From assembly GCA_022559985.1 (NCBI GenBank), contig JAFJTR010000072.1, forward strand, positions 1 through 64,000: 64,000 nt of DNA, read 5' to 3'. The notes under the pieces are model-generated. The model made no database searches. It had not been told where the DNA came from and was given only the letters and a program-made list of their open reading frames with translations. This stretch comes from Parastagonospora avenae f. sp. tritici 18332-5 (Eukaryota; Ascomycota; Dothideomycetes; Pleosporales; Phaeosphaeriaceae). Shown piece after piece: positions 22,826-32,428 of the stretch. Each line of letters opens with the position of its first letter. Position 1 is the stretch's first letter. Position numbers and translations under genes: made by a program.

Positions 22826-25229
22826 CTAGGTAGTTTTACTCCAAGAAAGCGCAACAGGATCCCAAGCAATAGCAAGACCGGAGGTAATCTTCGGTTGCTT
22901 CTGAGAGTACGTAGACCAAGCAGCTAAGACATAGTTAGCGACGCTGCTCCACTCACCGCGGATGAACAACTTACTTTTTCCGTTCCTCGACCCCTCGATA
23001 CCAACAGTAGCACCGGCACCTTTGTCGCTCATATCGAAGTAGCGAAGCACAATCCGGCCAGGCTTGTCTTCGTAGAACGTCGCGGAGAACCTGTAGATCT
23101 GATCACTCTGGTACCTCCCAACGCGCCAGTCGAATGTGATTATGCGCTTGCCTGCATCGCCGCAGGTAGTGTAGGACATCCACTGTTGTTCGTCCTGGTA
23201 AATGTACATATCTTGCCATAGAGCAGAAAGCACCTGCAATCGTTAATTTGAGATGGATGTAGAGTGCGCGGAGGGACTTACTGCCTTGCCACCGAAGTTG
23301 GGTAGACCATCGTCATTGACATAGCCAATGTTACGATACTCTTCCAGTGAGATGATACCATTAGTTGTGGGATTGACCTTTTTGCTGCAAGTTCCGTAGA
23401 TGCAGACAGCGAAAGGTAGGTTTATTGTGTAGACATTGTCGTCCAAGCTGGAGTAGGAACCGTCAAAGTCACCAGCAAAGGGCTTTGCTGGAGAACTATT
23501 TGAGCACTTGGCGGGAAAAGTACCGCACTTCCTGTATGAGGTTGCGGTTGATGCGGCAGCAGTCACAGTGACCGTGGGAGTGCTGCTTCCTACGAGCTTA
23601 GAGCAAGCGCTTGATATCTCGATAGGGTTGCGGCCAGCAAGCGCATCAGGTGTCGACGCTGCGCGCTTCTCCACGACGGCCGGAGACTGTGCGGTGCTAG
23701 TTGTAGCAGGCACATCAGCACTCTGTATGCTCGATGCCATGGGTGTGGGCCCAGATGATGCAACACCCGCATTGCTCTCAAGATGAGCTATGGCCGCTGA
23801 GGTAGCTGCAGCAAGGGCATCAGAGTTAGTTGCACTCGCTGCGGGGAGAGTCTCAAGAGCTGGCTCTACGCCAGTCACTGCAGCGTTGTCCACCTTGCTG
23901 GGGAAGACACCAACTACAGCTTCGACCAATACTGGTTCGCTGTCGTCGCGTTTGCTAACACGTCTAGTTGCTTGTCCGCATGCTTCAATGGTCGTGGCGC
24001 TGCCCCCAACAGTTACAGTAGCGGTAGATGGGGGAATGTAGTTGATGTAAGCAGCGCAGAAAGCACTCGCGTCGGCATTGGCTTTCAGCTTGTCGATATC
24101 TGTGGGACACACAGGCGTAACAATGTCTGTCTTGTTGAAGAAGAATGTGCTCGAAGAGATGGTGTAGTGATTGCCCTGACCGTCATATTGACCATCGTTG
24201 GTGGCGTAGGTGTTAGGATCCCAGTACTGTGTGTACATTGAACATGCCTGACCCTGGGAAATGTAGTTCTTGTTCAGGATGTAGGTGTTGTAAAACTTGC
24301 ACAGTCGGGGAGCCTTTCCAGTTTCCGGATGCTGGATGTTGTACTCAGTGGTAGCTTCGCAGATGGCAGCGCACCTCTGCGGATCGAAGGGAGCATTATC
24401 CGTCAGAAGACGCATACCCATATAAGCGTCATTGTTGTTGCAGTCAAGAGGCGCGTTGATAGCTCTGCCAGACTGAGGATCGAGGGACGATGTGCGAACA
24501 TACCCATTCGATGCCGTGATGACAACATGGTATTTTTCGCGCCACTGTCCCTCGTTAAGTGCATTTTCTTTGGAGACCGGACCACCCCACAGGACGCAGA
24601 ACGGGTTAGCACTTCCAGGAGGATCTTGACAGTTTGCCGCCGGTGCTTTGCTGGGGCTGCGTTCGAAGTATGTGTTGAAACCCTGACACCCGAGCGTGTT
24701 TGAACACCTGTCTGCACACATCTGTACATTGTAGCTTGGCATGATTGTGTAACTGAACTTGGTCAGTTGAGTACATGAGGTGACTGCTGAGGGTTACTTA
24801 CCCCATATAACCGTTGGCCTGCGCCGATTTCTTCAGATTGGAATACACCTGAGTGTATCCAGCTGGAAGTTTGGCATTTTTCGCCTCGTTCTGCAATTTT
24901 TCGTCTGCCAAGAAAGCTTCCGCGGGATCTAGTTTGGCGTTGTAGTCATTGAGATTGTTCTGAAGATCTTCGCAAGGCCCAGCACGTCTTGTCAAAGCAT
25001 TACGCGCACGGAGAGCACCCTCACCGGGATCAGGTACGGGAGTTTTGAGGGCAACCGCTACAACCGAAGCGATGGCTGAGTCTTGGTTGTATGCAACCGT
25101 CTGCGCGCGTTGATCCGGTACTACTGTGTATGTGGGATCTGGTTGCTCGTTTACATAAGCCAGGTCGATTGATTGAGAAGAAACGATACTTCCGAGCCCG
25201 GTAAGGGCAGCAACGATAAGACACCGCAT
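22826..25229 (-). CDS. Large secreted Cys-rich protein of unknown function
   Basis: 768-residue predicted extracellular protein. Exons are 25229-24802, 24752-23282 and 23233-22826; introns of 49 and 48 bp both start GTAAGT. A signal peptide (MRCLIVAALTGLGSIVSSQS) is followed by a dibasic-rich pro-like region (LRARNALTRR). Near residues 145-175 the segment MCADRCSNTLGCQGFNTYF looks like a PAN/Apple-type module. A second CAAIC...C...FYNTYI...ACSMYTQYW block follows near 270-320. A Ser/Thr/Ala-rich linker spans roughly 390-510 and the C-terminal third is a separate globular part (NLPFAVCIYGTC, FRFSATFYEDKPGRIVLRYF). Many such proteins occur in dothideomycetes, often adhesin- or lectin-like, but no role is known to me. 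A TATA box sits 80 bp upstream. Confidence 0.8.
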
Positions 25230-27461
25230 AGTGTTGAAAGAGCAGAGAGAGTCGCAAGTGGCGTACTGTAGGTGCTGGTGTAATTTCTACGAGACATATC
25301 CTGAGTGCTTTATATATCTGCGAGAGCTGGAGAACGGAACGCTGCGAAATCTCAATTGAGGATAGCCACCACAGTATGCGCAATCAGTCTGGAGTCTGGA
25401 GCATCTCGAGACATTCCTCAATCGACATCGAAGAGTATAGTCCTGCACGCCACATCAGCCATTTCAGCCATCGTAAGAGCAACGCGGACGCTCCGAGTGA
25501 ATTGAGCTCCCACAAGAAGCCGACAGTTCAGCTGGTCTACCAAAGGCCTAGAAGAGCTCGACTGGTCACCTGACAACGATGGAAAAGGCCCCGCTAAGGA
25601 TCTCAGCGCCATGGGAGGGTATATTCATCAGGACTCGTGCAACATACGCCGCTATACATCTTGAAAGTCTTGCAGTTTTCGAATTCCGGTTCAACGCGGA
25701 GACTGCACATCAAGCTCTTTACGCCTTATGAGTAGATGAGATTCTGGTTGTAGAGAAAATCAGCCAAGTCAGGTGTAGTGACAATAAGAGCGCTGTGAGT
25801 GTCAAGCTTGAGCGAGAAGCCAAGAAGCAGTGGTGGGTATGTAGCTCGTGTGGGTCGCCGGCCAGAACGTTGGGAACGGCTGAAGCGGTTGAAAACGTGG
25901 CACCAGTAGCTCATTTCCGACAAGGACTCGTATATACAGGCGACGCCAACGGAGTTGGCGAAGCTGAAGTGAAGAAAATGGAATACGATGCCCCAGAGGG
26001 CGTAGAACGACTCAAGTTAGCGAAGCAAGCTAGACCAATTAATGGCAAGACTGGTGGGGCTGTGGGGTGTGGGGGGTTCGCGAGGCTGGGTGGCTGGATC
26101 CGCTCCGTTGTCTGCGATACGACAAGCGTGCATTGGCGTGTAAAGTTTACTAGACTTTGGTGGAGGAAGACTTGATCCATGCTGAAGAATTGATCCATGC
26201 TCTAACGATTGAAGAAAACAGAGCAACAGGTTCTGGGCTCCTAGTCGTCGTGTTTCCTCGTGGACACACGCTTCTTACGAACCTCGCTGCATGGCACAAC
26301 TCTTAGTATTTTCCCATGGTTTCGCATCATTATCACCCAAGAAAGCTGGCTGCGGGCTTTGTTGCTTCCAGAGGCTAGCCATTCCGCCGTGCTTGACGAT
26401 AGCATAGCTGCGACAATCGTCCGAGGACAGGAGTCAGCGCGTTAGGACAGGCGATTTCCAGCTCAGCCTCGAGAGATCACGCGCGTTTTATTACAGTCGT
26501 GCGCCACCAACACCTCCTAACTGTTTGGAGCTACCATTGGCGCCGGTGATAGATCCGTCGAGTGTCCTGCGGTTGCTCAGGTGTTCAGGGACCATTTCGG
26601 ACTTTGCCGCGGCTCAGCTGGTTGACTGCAGAAAACGGCCTACTCAAGGCTTATTCGATTGCCGAGAGACAGAAAGCTGTCAATGAGATTACCATGTCAG
26701 CTTTTGAGCCATGGAAAGGAAATCTTCACGTGTTTCATGCGCACGACATGGATTTCGGTTGAGCAAACGTGACCCACCGAATCGTGGTAGAGCCACAAGG
26801 GACGGGCAGGCACGGAGTCATGAACAAAGTTGCGTTCAAAAAATACATAGCTCGGGGTGTGTAACAATGGTGCACTCTGGACGAGCTTGAAACGTGTTTT
26901 GTGAATGGAAGGGAAGTTGTGGTGGTGCTGAACAGATCGGACGCGCCATTTTTCACGCTATCGGTAGGTAATCAAGACGCATCTTCCGGCCCCTATGTTC
27001 TCCCTTCTCTTCTTAGGGACGTTAAACCAACTCAATCAATCTCCCTTCTCCCAACCACCTGGGCGCTCTTTAGAAAATATCACAAGAGATGTCGAGACTT
27101 CTTAATAAAACGTACATGACATGTCGCATATGTTGACGAATTTTTTGGATCAAAAGTTTATCTGAAACACTCGTAGTATCTGCAGGTTCACACGTGGGCG
27201 GCAGTGGAGAATGCATGAGCTCATTACATTCGAACCACGTCCTATTCGACACTTGCGAGTTCGGTTTGTCGAAAGCTCCTTGTTTGAGCTTTTTGTCCGT
27301 CCACCGCGCGACTCCAAGTATACAGTGTACCCAAACTGCGAACAGGTGGTGACACATGTCTCGGCTTGAGCTTCAGGTTGAAGACGATTACAAAGAGGCC
27401 TTCCAAAAAAGCCATCTGAATCACATATTATCGAACTTTTCACGCCAACTTATATATGTCG
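25230..27461. other. intergenic, no supported gene
   Basis: 2.2 kb. Two short minus-strand frames that start with ATG (ends at 25726 and 25911) show some protein-like composition, but they overlap in different frames and have no motif. The remainder is AT-rich and low in open frames, and leads into the solo-LTR pair. Confidence 0.5.
25309..25316 (-). promoter_or_regulatory. TATA box of the large secreted-protein gene
   Basis: TATATAAA on the minus strand, 80 bp before the ATG at 25229. Confidence 0.5.
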
Positions 27462-27466
27462 ACGCT

Positions 27467-27682
27467 TGTTGGTAGGCCTTGTACGATCGTACGGGGTGAA
27501 TAACAACAACGAGGTTCTTCTGGTGACTGGTATTGGTATTGCTAGATCTATGAACGTAGGTGCTACGAAGGTATACCTGAGCGCAGCGCAAGTCGGGCCG
27601 AAGTAGGATCGAAGAAGGATCGAGTCGGCTCGTCTGTCAGTGTTGAGCAGACGACGTCCCTACCGATACTTACGATCCGACA
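27467..27682. repeat. Solo LTR 1 with 5-bp target duplication
   Basis: 216-bp sequence starting TGTTGGTAGG and ending CCGACA (TG...CA ends, imperfect inverted TGTTGG/CCGACA). It is flanked on both sides by ACGCT (27462-27466 and 27683-27687). TG...CA ends plus a 5-bp duplication define an LTR retrotransposon insertion reduced to one LTR by recombination. Copia or gypsy origin cannot be decided from the LTR alone. Confidence 0.8.
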
Positions 27683-27786
27683 ACGCTGATGTTTTAGAAG
27701 CGCGCGTCTCACGTGCGATTTACGTCTGTGATGATCTTATTCTTTGTTCGTAATATATACACATCAAGATTAAGTATGATTGTTTA

Positions 27787-27996
27787 TGTTGGTAGAACTT
27801 CACCTTAGGTAAAGCAAGTACAATTGTACGGTGTGAAGCAAGTTGCAAACTTTGAGTTGTTGCAGATTGATTGATTGATTGAAGCTATCGTACGGGAAGA
27901 CTATATACTCCTGCACTAGCCCCTAAATCGCGTGCAGAGGCTGATCATGTGATGATCAGGTGACTCGTACGATCACTCCAAATATTGGTACGAACA
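27787..27996. repeat. Solo LTR 2 with 5-bp target duplication
   Basis: 210-bp sequence starting TGTTGGTAGAACTT and ending GGTACGAACA (TGTT/AACA inverted ends), flanked by GTTTA at 27782-27786 and 27997-28001. It shares only its first nine bases and scattered motifs with solo LTR 1, so it belongs to a different, perhaps related, family. A TGATTGATTGATTGA microsatellite is internal. Confidence 0.8.
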
Positions 27997-28070
27997 GTTT
28001 AGCTAAAATAGATTCATATGCTTTGAGTATCTAGTCAACGCTGGCTGCGTCAAGTTCGACCTCAACTTCG

Positions 28071-29375
28071 TCAGAGGCTAAGCATAGCGACATGTCTGAA
28101 AACCGTCGCACAGGTAGTAGTCTCTCTTCGGTGCTGTAAAATGCCTCTTCGGTCTCGCGTGCTCGCCTTGTTACAGACAGACATTTTGAACCATACCGGC
28201 CCAAAATTCTTCTCTGCCACGGCCTGAGCGTCAGACGTTCTGCCGATGTACTGGTAAAATTCCGTATCATGACTTCCGCGAAAATTGTCGAAGTCGGCCT
28301 GTGCATCCAGAGCATATTGACGCTTTTCTTCAAGTTCAAGACTAAGCTGTTGGACAATATCTTCTCTGGAATGTTCTTGCCAGGCGTCATTCCATGCTGC
28401 ATCTAGATCATGGTGTTGTTTTGGCTCAAGTCCTTCCTCTCCCCACCCTGGATGATTGCAGTCATCGTTCCAATTGTTTTCCGGCCATCCGACAAATAGC
28501 ACGTCGTCTAAGCTAGTATCAGTTTCGATGACCGGAACTTCAAGTGGTGTGGCGAGATCGTTTACATTGGGCAATACACCCAATGTACCGAAAAGCTCGT
28601 CTAGAAAGGGCTGGAGCGCATTCTGTGCCTCTCGTACATCTTCGAGCTTTCCACCATAACTTTCTATTACTCTCTGCTCTTCCAATTGTGATCGAAGGCC
28701 CGTGGCGTTGTTGCCGTCGATGTTTGCTTGATGTTGTTTCCCTTGAAGTACCAGCTCGGGACGAAGATCTGGACGCATATAGCCCAGCGCCTGCAGGTTG
28801 CTGATAGCTTGCAGCTCCTTCTGGCTATTTTGATACAAGTCTTCATAAAAAATGGAATAACGGTGGCGCTCGCTATTGTGCCACTGCTGCTTACCTTGAA
28901 GCTCACGTGTGGTCGACGCAAGTTTCCACAAGCTTCGAAACATCTCCCAATTGAGCATCAATGATGGTGTCCCAGTAGCCTCATCATTGAAGTTGATGCA
29001 TTGGAAGTAGGGTTCACCACGGGTGAAATTGAAGTGATAAATTACTGAGGGATACCATGGCTCTGGGTGCACTGGGCCGTAGGTTTGTGTAGAGGCATCT
29101 GCATAGTCTCCGTCTCTAATGGCTTTGTTAGACAACATCGGCTTTGCTTTCGGGTGTTCGATGGGAACAAGGGAGAGAAACGAATGGTCCAAGATTCTCG
29201 TAGAGCCTGAAGGTGATTCGGCAGCGTTATATTCGGCATCAAGGGCGTTGACGTTGTCTGTACCTATCAGCTCAACCTCTCGTCCTGCTGTCAACTGAGT
29301 CCGGCCATAGATTCCTATAAGACTGTCCATGCGCGCGGTGACCAATGGACCTGCGGCGATCGATAAAGGCCTCAT
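28071..29375 (-). CDS. Hypothetical protein, helical, orphan
   Basis: 434 residues as a single exon from the first ATG; MDSLIGIYGR fifteen codons on is an alternative start. No domain recognised. The middle (about 170-260) is charged and helical with coiled-coil character (SQKELQAISNLQALG, RSQLEEQRVIESYGGKLEDV). An acidic Trp- and Asn-rich patch follows (GWPENNWNDDCNHPGWGEEG). No signal peptide or TM, so it is probably intracellular. Near the 3' end the frame shows an uncharacteristic Arg/Thr/Cys tail. A 43- or 52-bp intron from GTATGG at the codon after NFGP would instead give an acidic C-terminus ending ELDAASVD at 28031. That model has a weak acceptor, so the continuous frame is listed. 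Confidence 0.6.
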   Translation of the reverse strand: MRPLSIAAGPLVTARMDSLIGIYGRTQLTAGREVELIGTDNVNALDAEYNAAESPSGSTRILDHSFLSLVPIEHPKAKPMLSNKAIRDGDYADASTQTYGPVHPEPWYPSVIYHFNFTRGEPYFQCINFNDEATGTPSLMLNWEMFRSLWKLASTTRELQGKQQWHNSERHRYSIFYEDLYQNSQKELQAISNLQALGYMRPDLRPELVLQGKQHQANIDGNNATGLRSQLEEQRVIESYGGKLEDVREAQNALQPFLDELFGTLGVLPNVNDLATPLEVPVIETDTSLDDVLFVGWPENNWNDDCNHPGWGEEGLEPKQHHDLDAAWNDAWQEHSREDIVQQLSLELEEKRQYALDAQADFDNFRGSHDTEFYQYIGRTSDAQAVAEKNFGPVWFKMSVCNKASTRDRRGILQHRRETTTCATVFRHVAMLSL

Positions 29376-29913
29376 GTTGTCTGAGAGAGACTAATATCTA
29401 CGTATTATTGGGTCGTCTCGGGTTCGTGCGAAAATGTGAATTCTGATAGAGAAATGTGAAGGTTGCGATACCTCCCGGAAGTTATTTCAAGGAAGGGACT
29501 TCAGGCGCACGGAACTAGATTGTTCAGCTACAAAGGTAGTGCGCATTGTTGAGAAAGTTTCTTTGTCATCGCCTCTAGGCGGTGTTTACAGGCATCAAAG
29601 TCAATCACTATCGAATACTATCCATGCATTGTGTACACATCTAGCTTCCATGCCTCCTGTGACGATCTGAGAGCTATTGCTTTTTGCGACAAGGTTACTT
29701 AACAGTGTGGGACGAGACGGTGTTGAACCACAGTAAATGGCGCTGTCAGGTCACAATATTGAGTGCAGTGTCCTTCGTATTTAATCTTCCCCGGTCTGTC
29801 CCCATCTGTGCTGTCACACATTTGCTTTACAAGTATCACAACTCAAACCACTTCCGACTAGATTTGCAGAACACACCCTTTACTCATTCAGACACGTATT
29901 TGATGAATACAGA
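29376..29913. other. intergenic between divergent loci
   Basis: 538 bp, no gene seen; shared promoter region of the orphan gene and the broken gene. Confidence 0.55.
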
Positions 29914-31790
29914 ATGAGCGAAGGCAATAGAAACCCACGCGGTCGCGCAAATGCTGGTCGATTTCCACATCCTCATACACCTGCAAATGGGCGACGTAAT
30001 AATCAACACCAGACGCCACGATCCATCCAGCCACAACAGTCTACAAACGCTGGTTCGTCGAGGGGACCCAGCGCCAGATCCGGGTATGTTGATTCATATC
30101 GTCCGTCGCAACAGCAAGGTGCAAATTGCCAAGAAGCCCAATCCAGCCTTAGCATTGCTGGAGGTTTCAACAACTTGGGTTTGACAAGTAACGCGGCTGG
30201 ATCAACACGAAGGTCTCAAGGCTCAAACGTACCCTTACGGACTCCATCAAACCGTGGCAGTAGACCACAGCCTCCCAATACTGCAACGAATCAGCCAACC
30301 CCGAACGCGCCGTATTTCGTCTTTGGTTCAGGCGACAATCTACTCTGGAATCAGACTCAGCAGTCCGCCAATGCCTACCAATTCACCGGTCCAGGTGCGG
30401 GTGTAGGCCCAACACAGCAGCAACAGCCTCTCGGTGCAAATGCTCCTAGGCCCCGACGGCCTGTCAAGCCGCCCGACAACGTTCCCTATCCAGCGGTTCA
30501 GAACATTCCCAGCCCTGTTGACGGGAACACTATCGTCGTTGGTAACGGACCGGTCTACGTGGAGCACAATACTGGACCATGGAAATTCAGTCCAGCACAG
30601 AACCAACGTGCCAAATCCCGGGATCGGAAGGTCGGAGATGTTGTGAGCCACGAACCTGTCCGCCAGGATTGGAATGATCCAGCTTGGCATTGGGCAGACA
30701 AGCCCAACGGTTTCTGGAAGTACAACAGCAAAGATCTTTTCTTTGTGCCAGGCAAGGAACGACTGAACCGGATCCTGGTACTACTTATGCACACCATACT
30801 GTTCTAGCGGTACAGTTCTTGAACCATTATGGGGTGATCGACGAGATCTATGAGGATGACACACTGTATGGTCGCTCAGCGAAAGTCATTCCCATGTACT
30901 CGTACGGAGGCAATGGCATGTATGACAAGACAACGGACCGAGCCAAGCCAGCTTCGTGGTGCACAGAACACTTGCTCATCATGCACCATAACGACGCCGT
31001 ACAGACGGAGCAAGATATTCAGAATCGCAACGATCTTCCTGAGCGCAAGGATAAGGTGAAGGCTCTTGATCGTAAATGCCCACGTCCAGACATTTTCTGG
31101 AAGGACCTCGTTCGGCTAACCGCTGATAGCTTCTTCCATCCAGAACAAGGCTCGCATCTGCGACTCTCGGCGACTACCATGGTACAGCTCCAGGATCCGC
31201 GAATCAAGTACATGGGTGAGCTGACGGCTGACAGCTTGGCGCTTGTCCGTGGCGCACGTACTAAGGTCCAGGAGATTGCGTCACTGGGTCCGGAGGATCG
31301 AGGTAATGTCTTCTATAGTGTTTACACTTGGATGGCAAACCCGGACAAGAACAAGGCGCTCCATCAACGGCAGCGCCGAGAAACTGAGATTGCGCAAGCC
31401 AGTGACGCCTCCTCTTCTCCACAGAAGCCGGAGGCTGTAGCGACTAGCTCTGAATAGCCTACTCCCGCCACTGTTCGAAAGCGCAAAGCTTCCGAGCTCA
31501 ACTCAGCACCAGAACCTGTGAGAGTCGAAACTGTAAACGTTCTAAACTTCAGACTCCTCTTGCAGAACATGAGCGTAGAAGATCGTCGACAAACTTTGGA
31601 GATGTTGCAGGACACCTTCCTGACAGAGGACGATGATTCTGTCGCCATGAGCATCGAGACCACTGCAACAGATGTTGAAGATGAGGTCGAGCTGGCAGCT
31701 AAGCGCACCAAGCTGAACGACGCTGCCGATTCCAAGGCGGACGATTCAGCCCGACAGGGGAGCGAGGAAGGCGAGATTTTGGAGAACTAG
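29914..31790 (+). pseudogene. Broken gene: Gln/Pro-rich protein with frameshift and stop
   Basis: One gene in three open pieces. Piece 1 (from ATG 29914) has a long Asn/Gln/Pro/Ser-rich disordered start, then a conserved-looking block (GPWKFSPAQNQRAK, WNDPAWHWADKPNGFWKYN). It leaves frame near 30762, after FFVPGKER. The -1 frame carries on as TEPDPGTTYAHHTVLAVQFL and runs to a TAG at 31455-31457. The same frame continues past the TAG with PTPATVRKRKASEL, a helical segment and an acidic C-terminus ending GEILEN at 31790. No intron with proper length and phase joins the pieces. One lost base and one CAG-to-TAG change would account for everything; two assembly errors are the alternative. No family recognised. 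It looks nuclear, with KRK and acidic patches. Confidence 0.65.
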
Positions 31791-32428
31791 ATGCTCGCTA
31801 ACGGCTTGAGCATCTGGGTCGGTGGTGGGTATCTACGTCCACGATACTATAGTATGAGACATGAGATATGAGAGATGAATCTAATGACAATCAAACGAGA
31901 ACCCTGAAATTTGAATGTGTTGTGTATATATCTCTGAAAAGTTGTGATGACGGAAAATTAACTCTATGGCTGTCCGTACATGATCATTCACACTATCACG
32001 TGAGCTGCTGCTGCACAGGCCTACTGGCCTGTGCGCAGCAGAATTGTATATGTACGCCTTCGTACGAGAGATAGAACAACATCAATCTGCAACAATATAC
32101 ATTCGTAACTTGATCAACCCCATCGTACAATATTTTACACCCACTTACTGCAACTATGGCGCTGCAGAGGAAGTGCTACTAACAATGGCAAAGAATACGT
32201 TTTATGTGCGCTGATAAGACACTTTTTGACAACAAACATGCGAAAAAAATGCTAACAAAGCCCCATCCGAATCGACGAGCCACAAGCTCGCAAAGCAAAA
32301 TGACCCAATGATGGCAAGGTGCCGTGCAAGAAGCAAGAGTTGTCACAGTGATTACCAAAAGTCTCATCCGGACTAACACCTCGAACTATGCAAAGCATAG
32401 AACAAGAGAAATGAACAAGCAACTCATA
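31791..32428. other. intergenic between convergent loci
   Basis: 638 bp with no gene. Holds a strong hairpin at 32005-32041, probably in the 3' region of one of the two flanking transcripts. Confidence 0.55.
32005..32041. repeat. 37-bp strong hairpin
   Basis: CTGCTGCTGCACAGGCC, loop TACT, then GGCCTGTGCGCAGCAG: about 15 of 16 positions pair with one bulge. The position, 215 bp after the broken gene and 390 bp from the transporter stop, suits a transcript 3' structure or a remnant of a foldback element. Confidence 0.5.

Noticed and set aside
14706..25229. Secondary-metabolite gene cluster around the lactamase-fold gene
   Set aside because: No polyketide synthase, NRPS, terpene synthase or P450 is present; the neighbours are membrane, F-box and secreted proteins.
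25726..26198. Two overlapping minus-strand frames with ATGs
   Set aside because: They overlap in different frames, no splice model joins them, and no homology is recognised; kept as a note within the intergenic entry.
27462..28001. The two LTRs as ends of one short element
   Set aside because: They differ in sequence and each has its own perfect 5-bp duplication, so they are two separate solo LTRs.
30750..30775. Programmed -1 frameshift in the broken gene
   Set aside because: No slippery heptamer (X XXY YYZ) at the junction and a second lesion downstream; a simple base loss is more likely.
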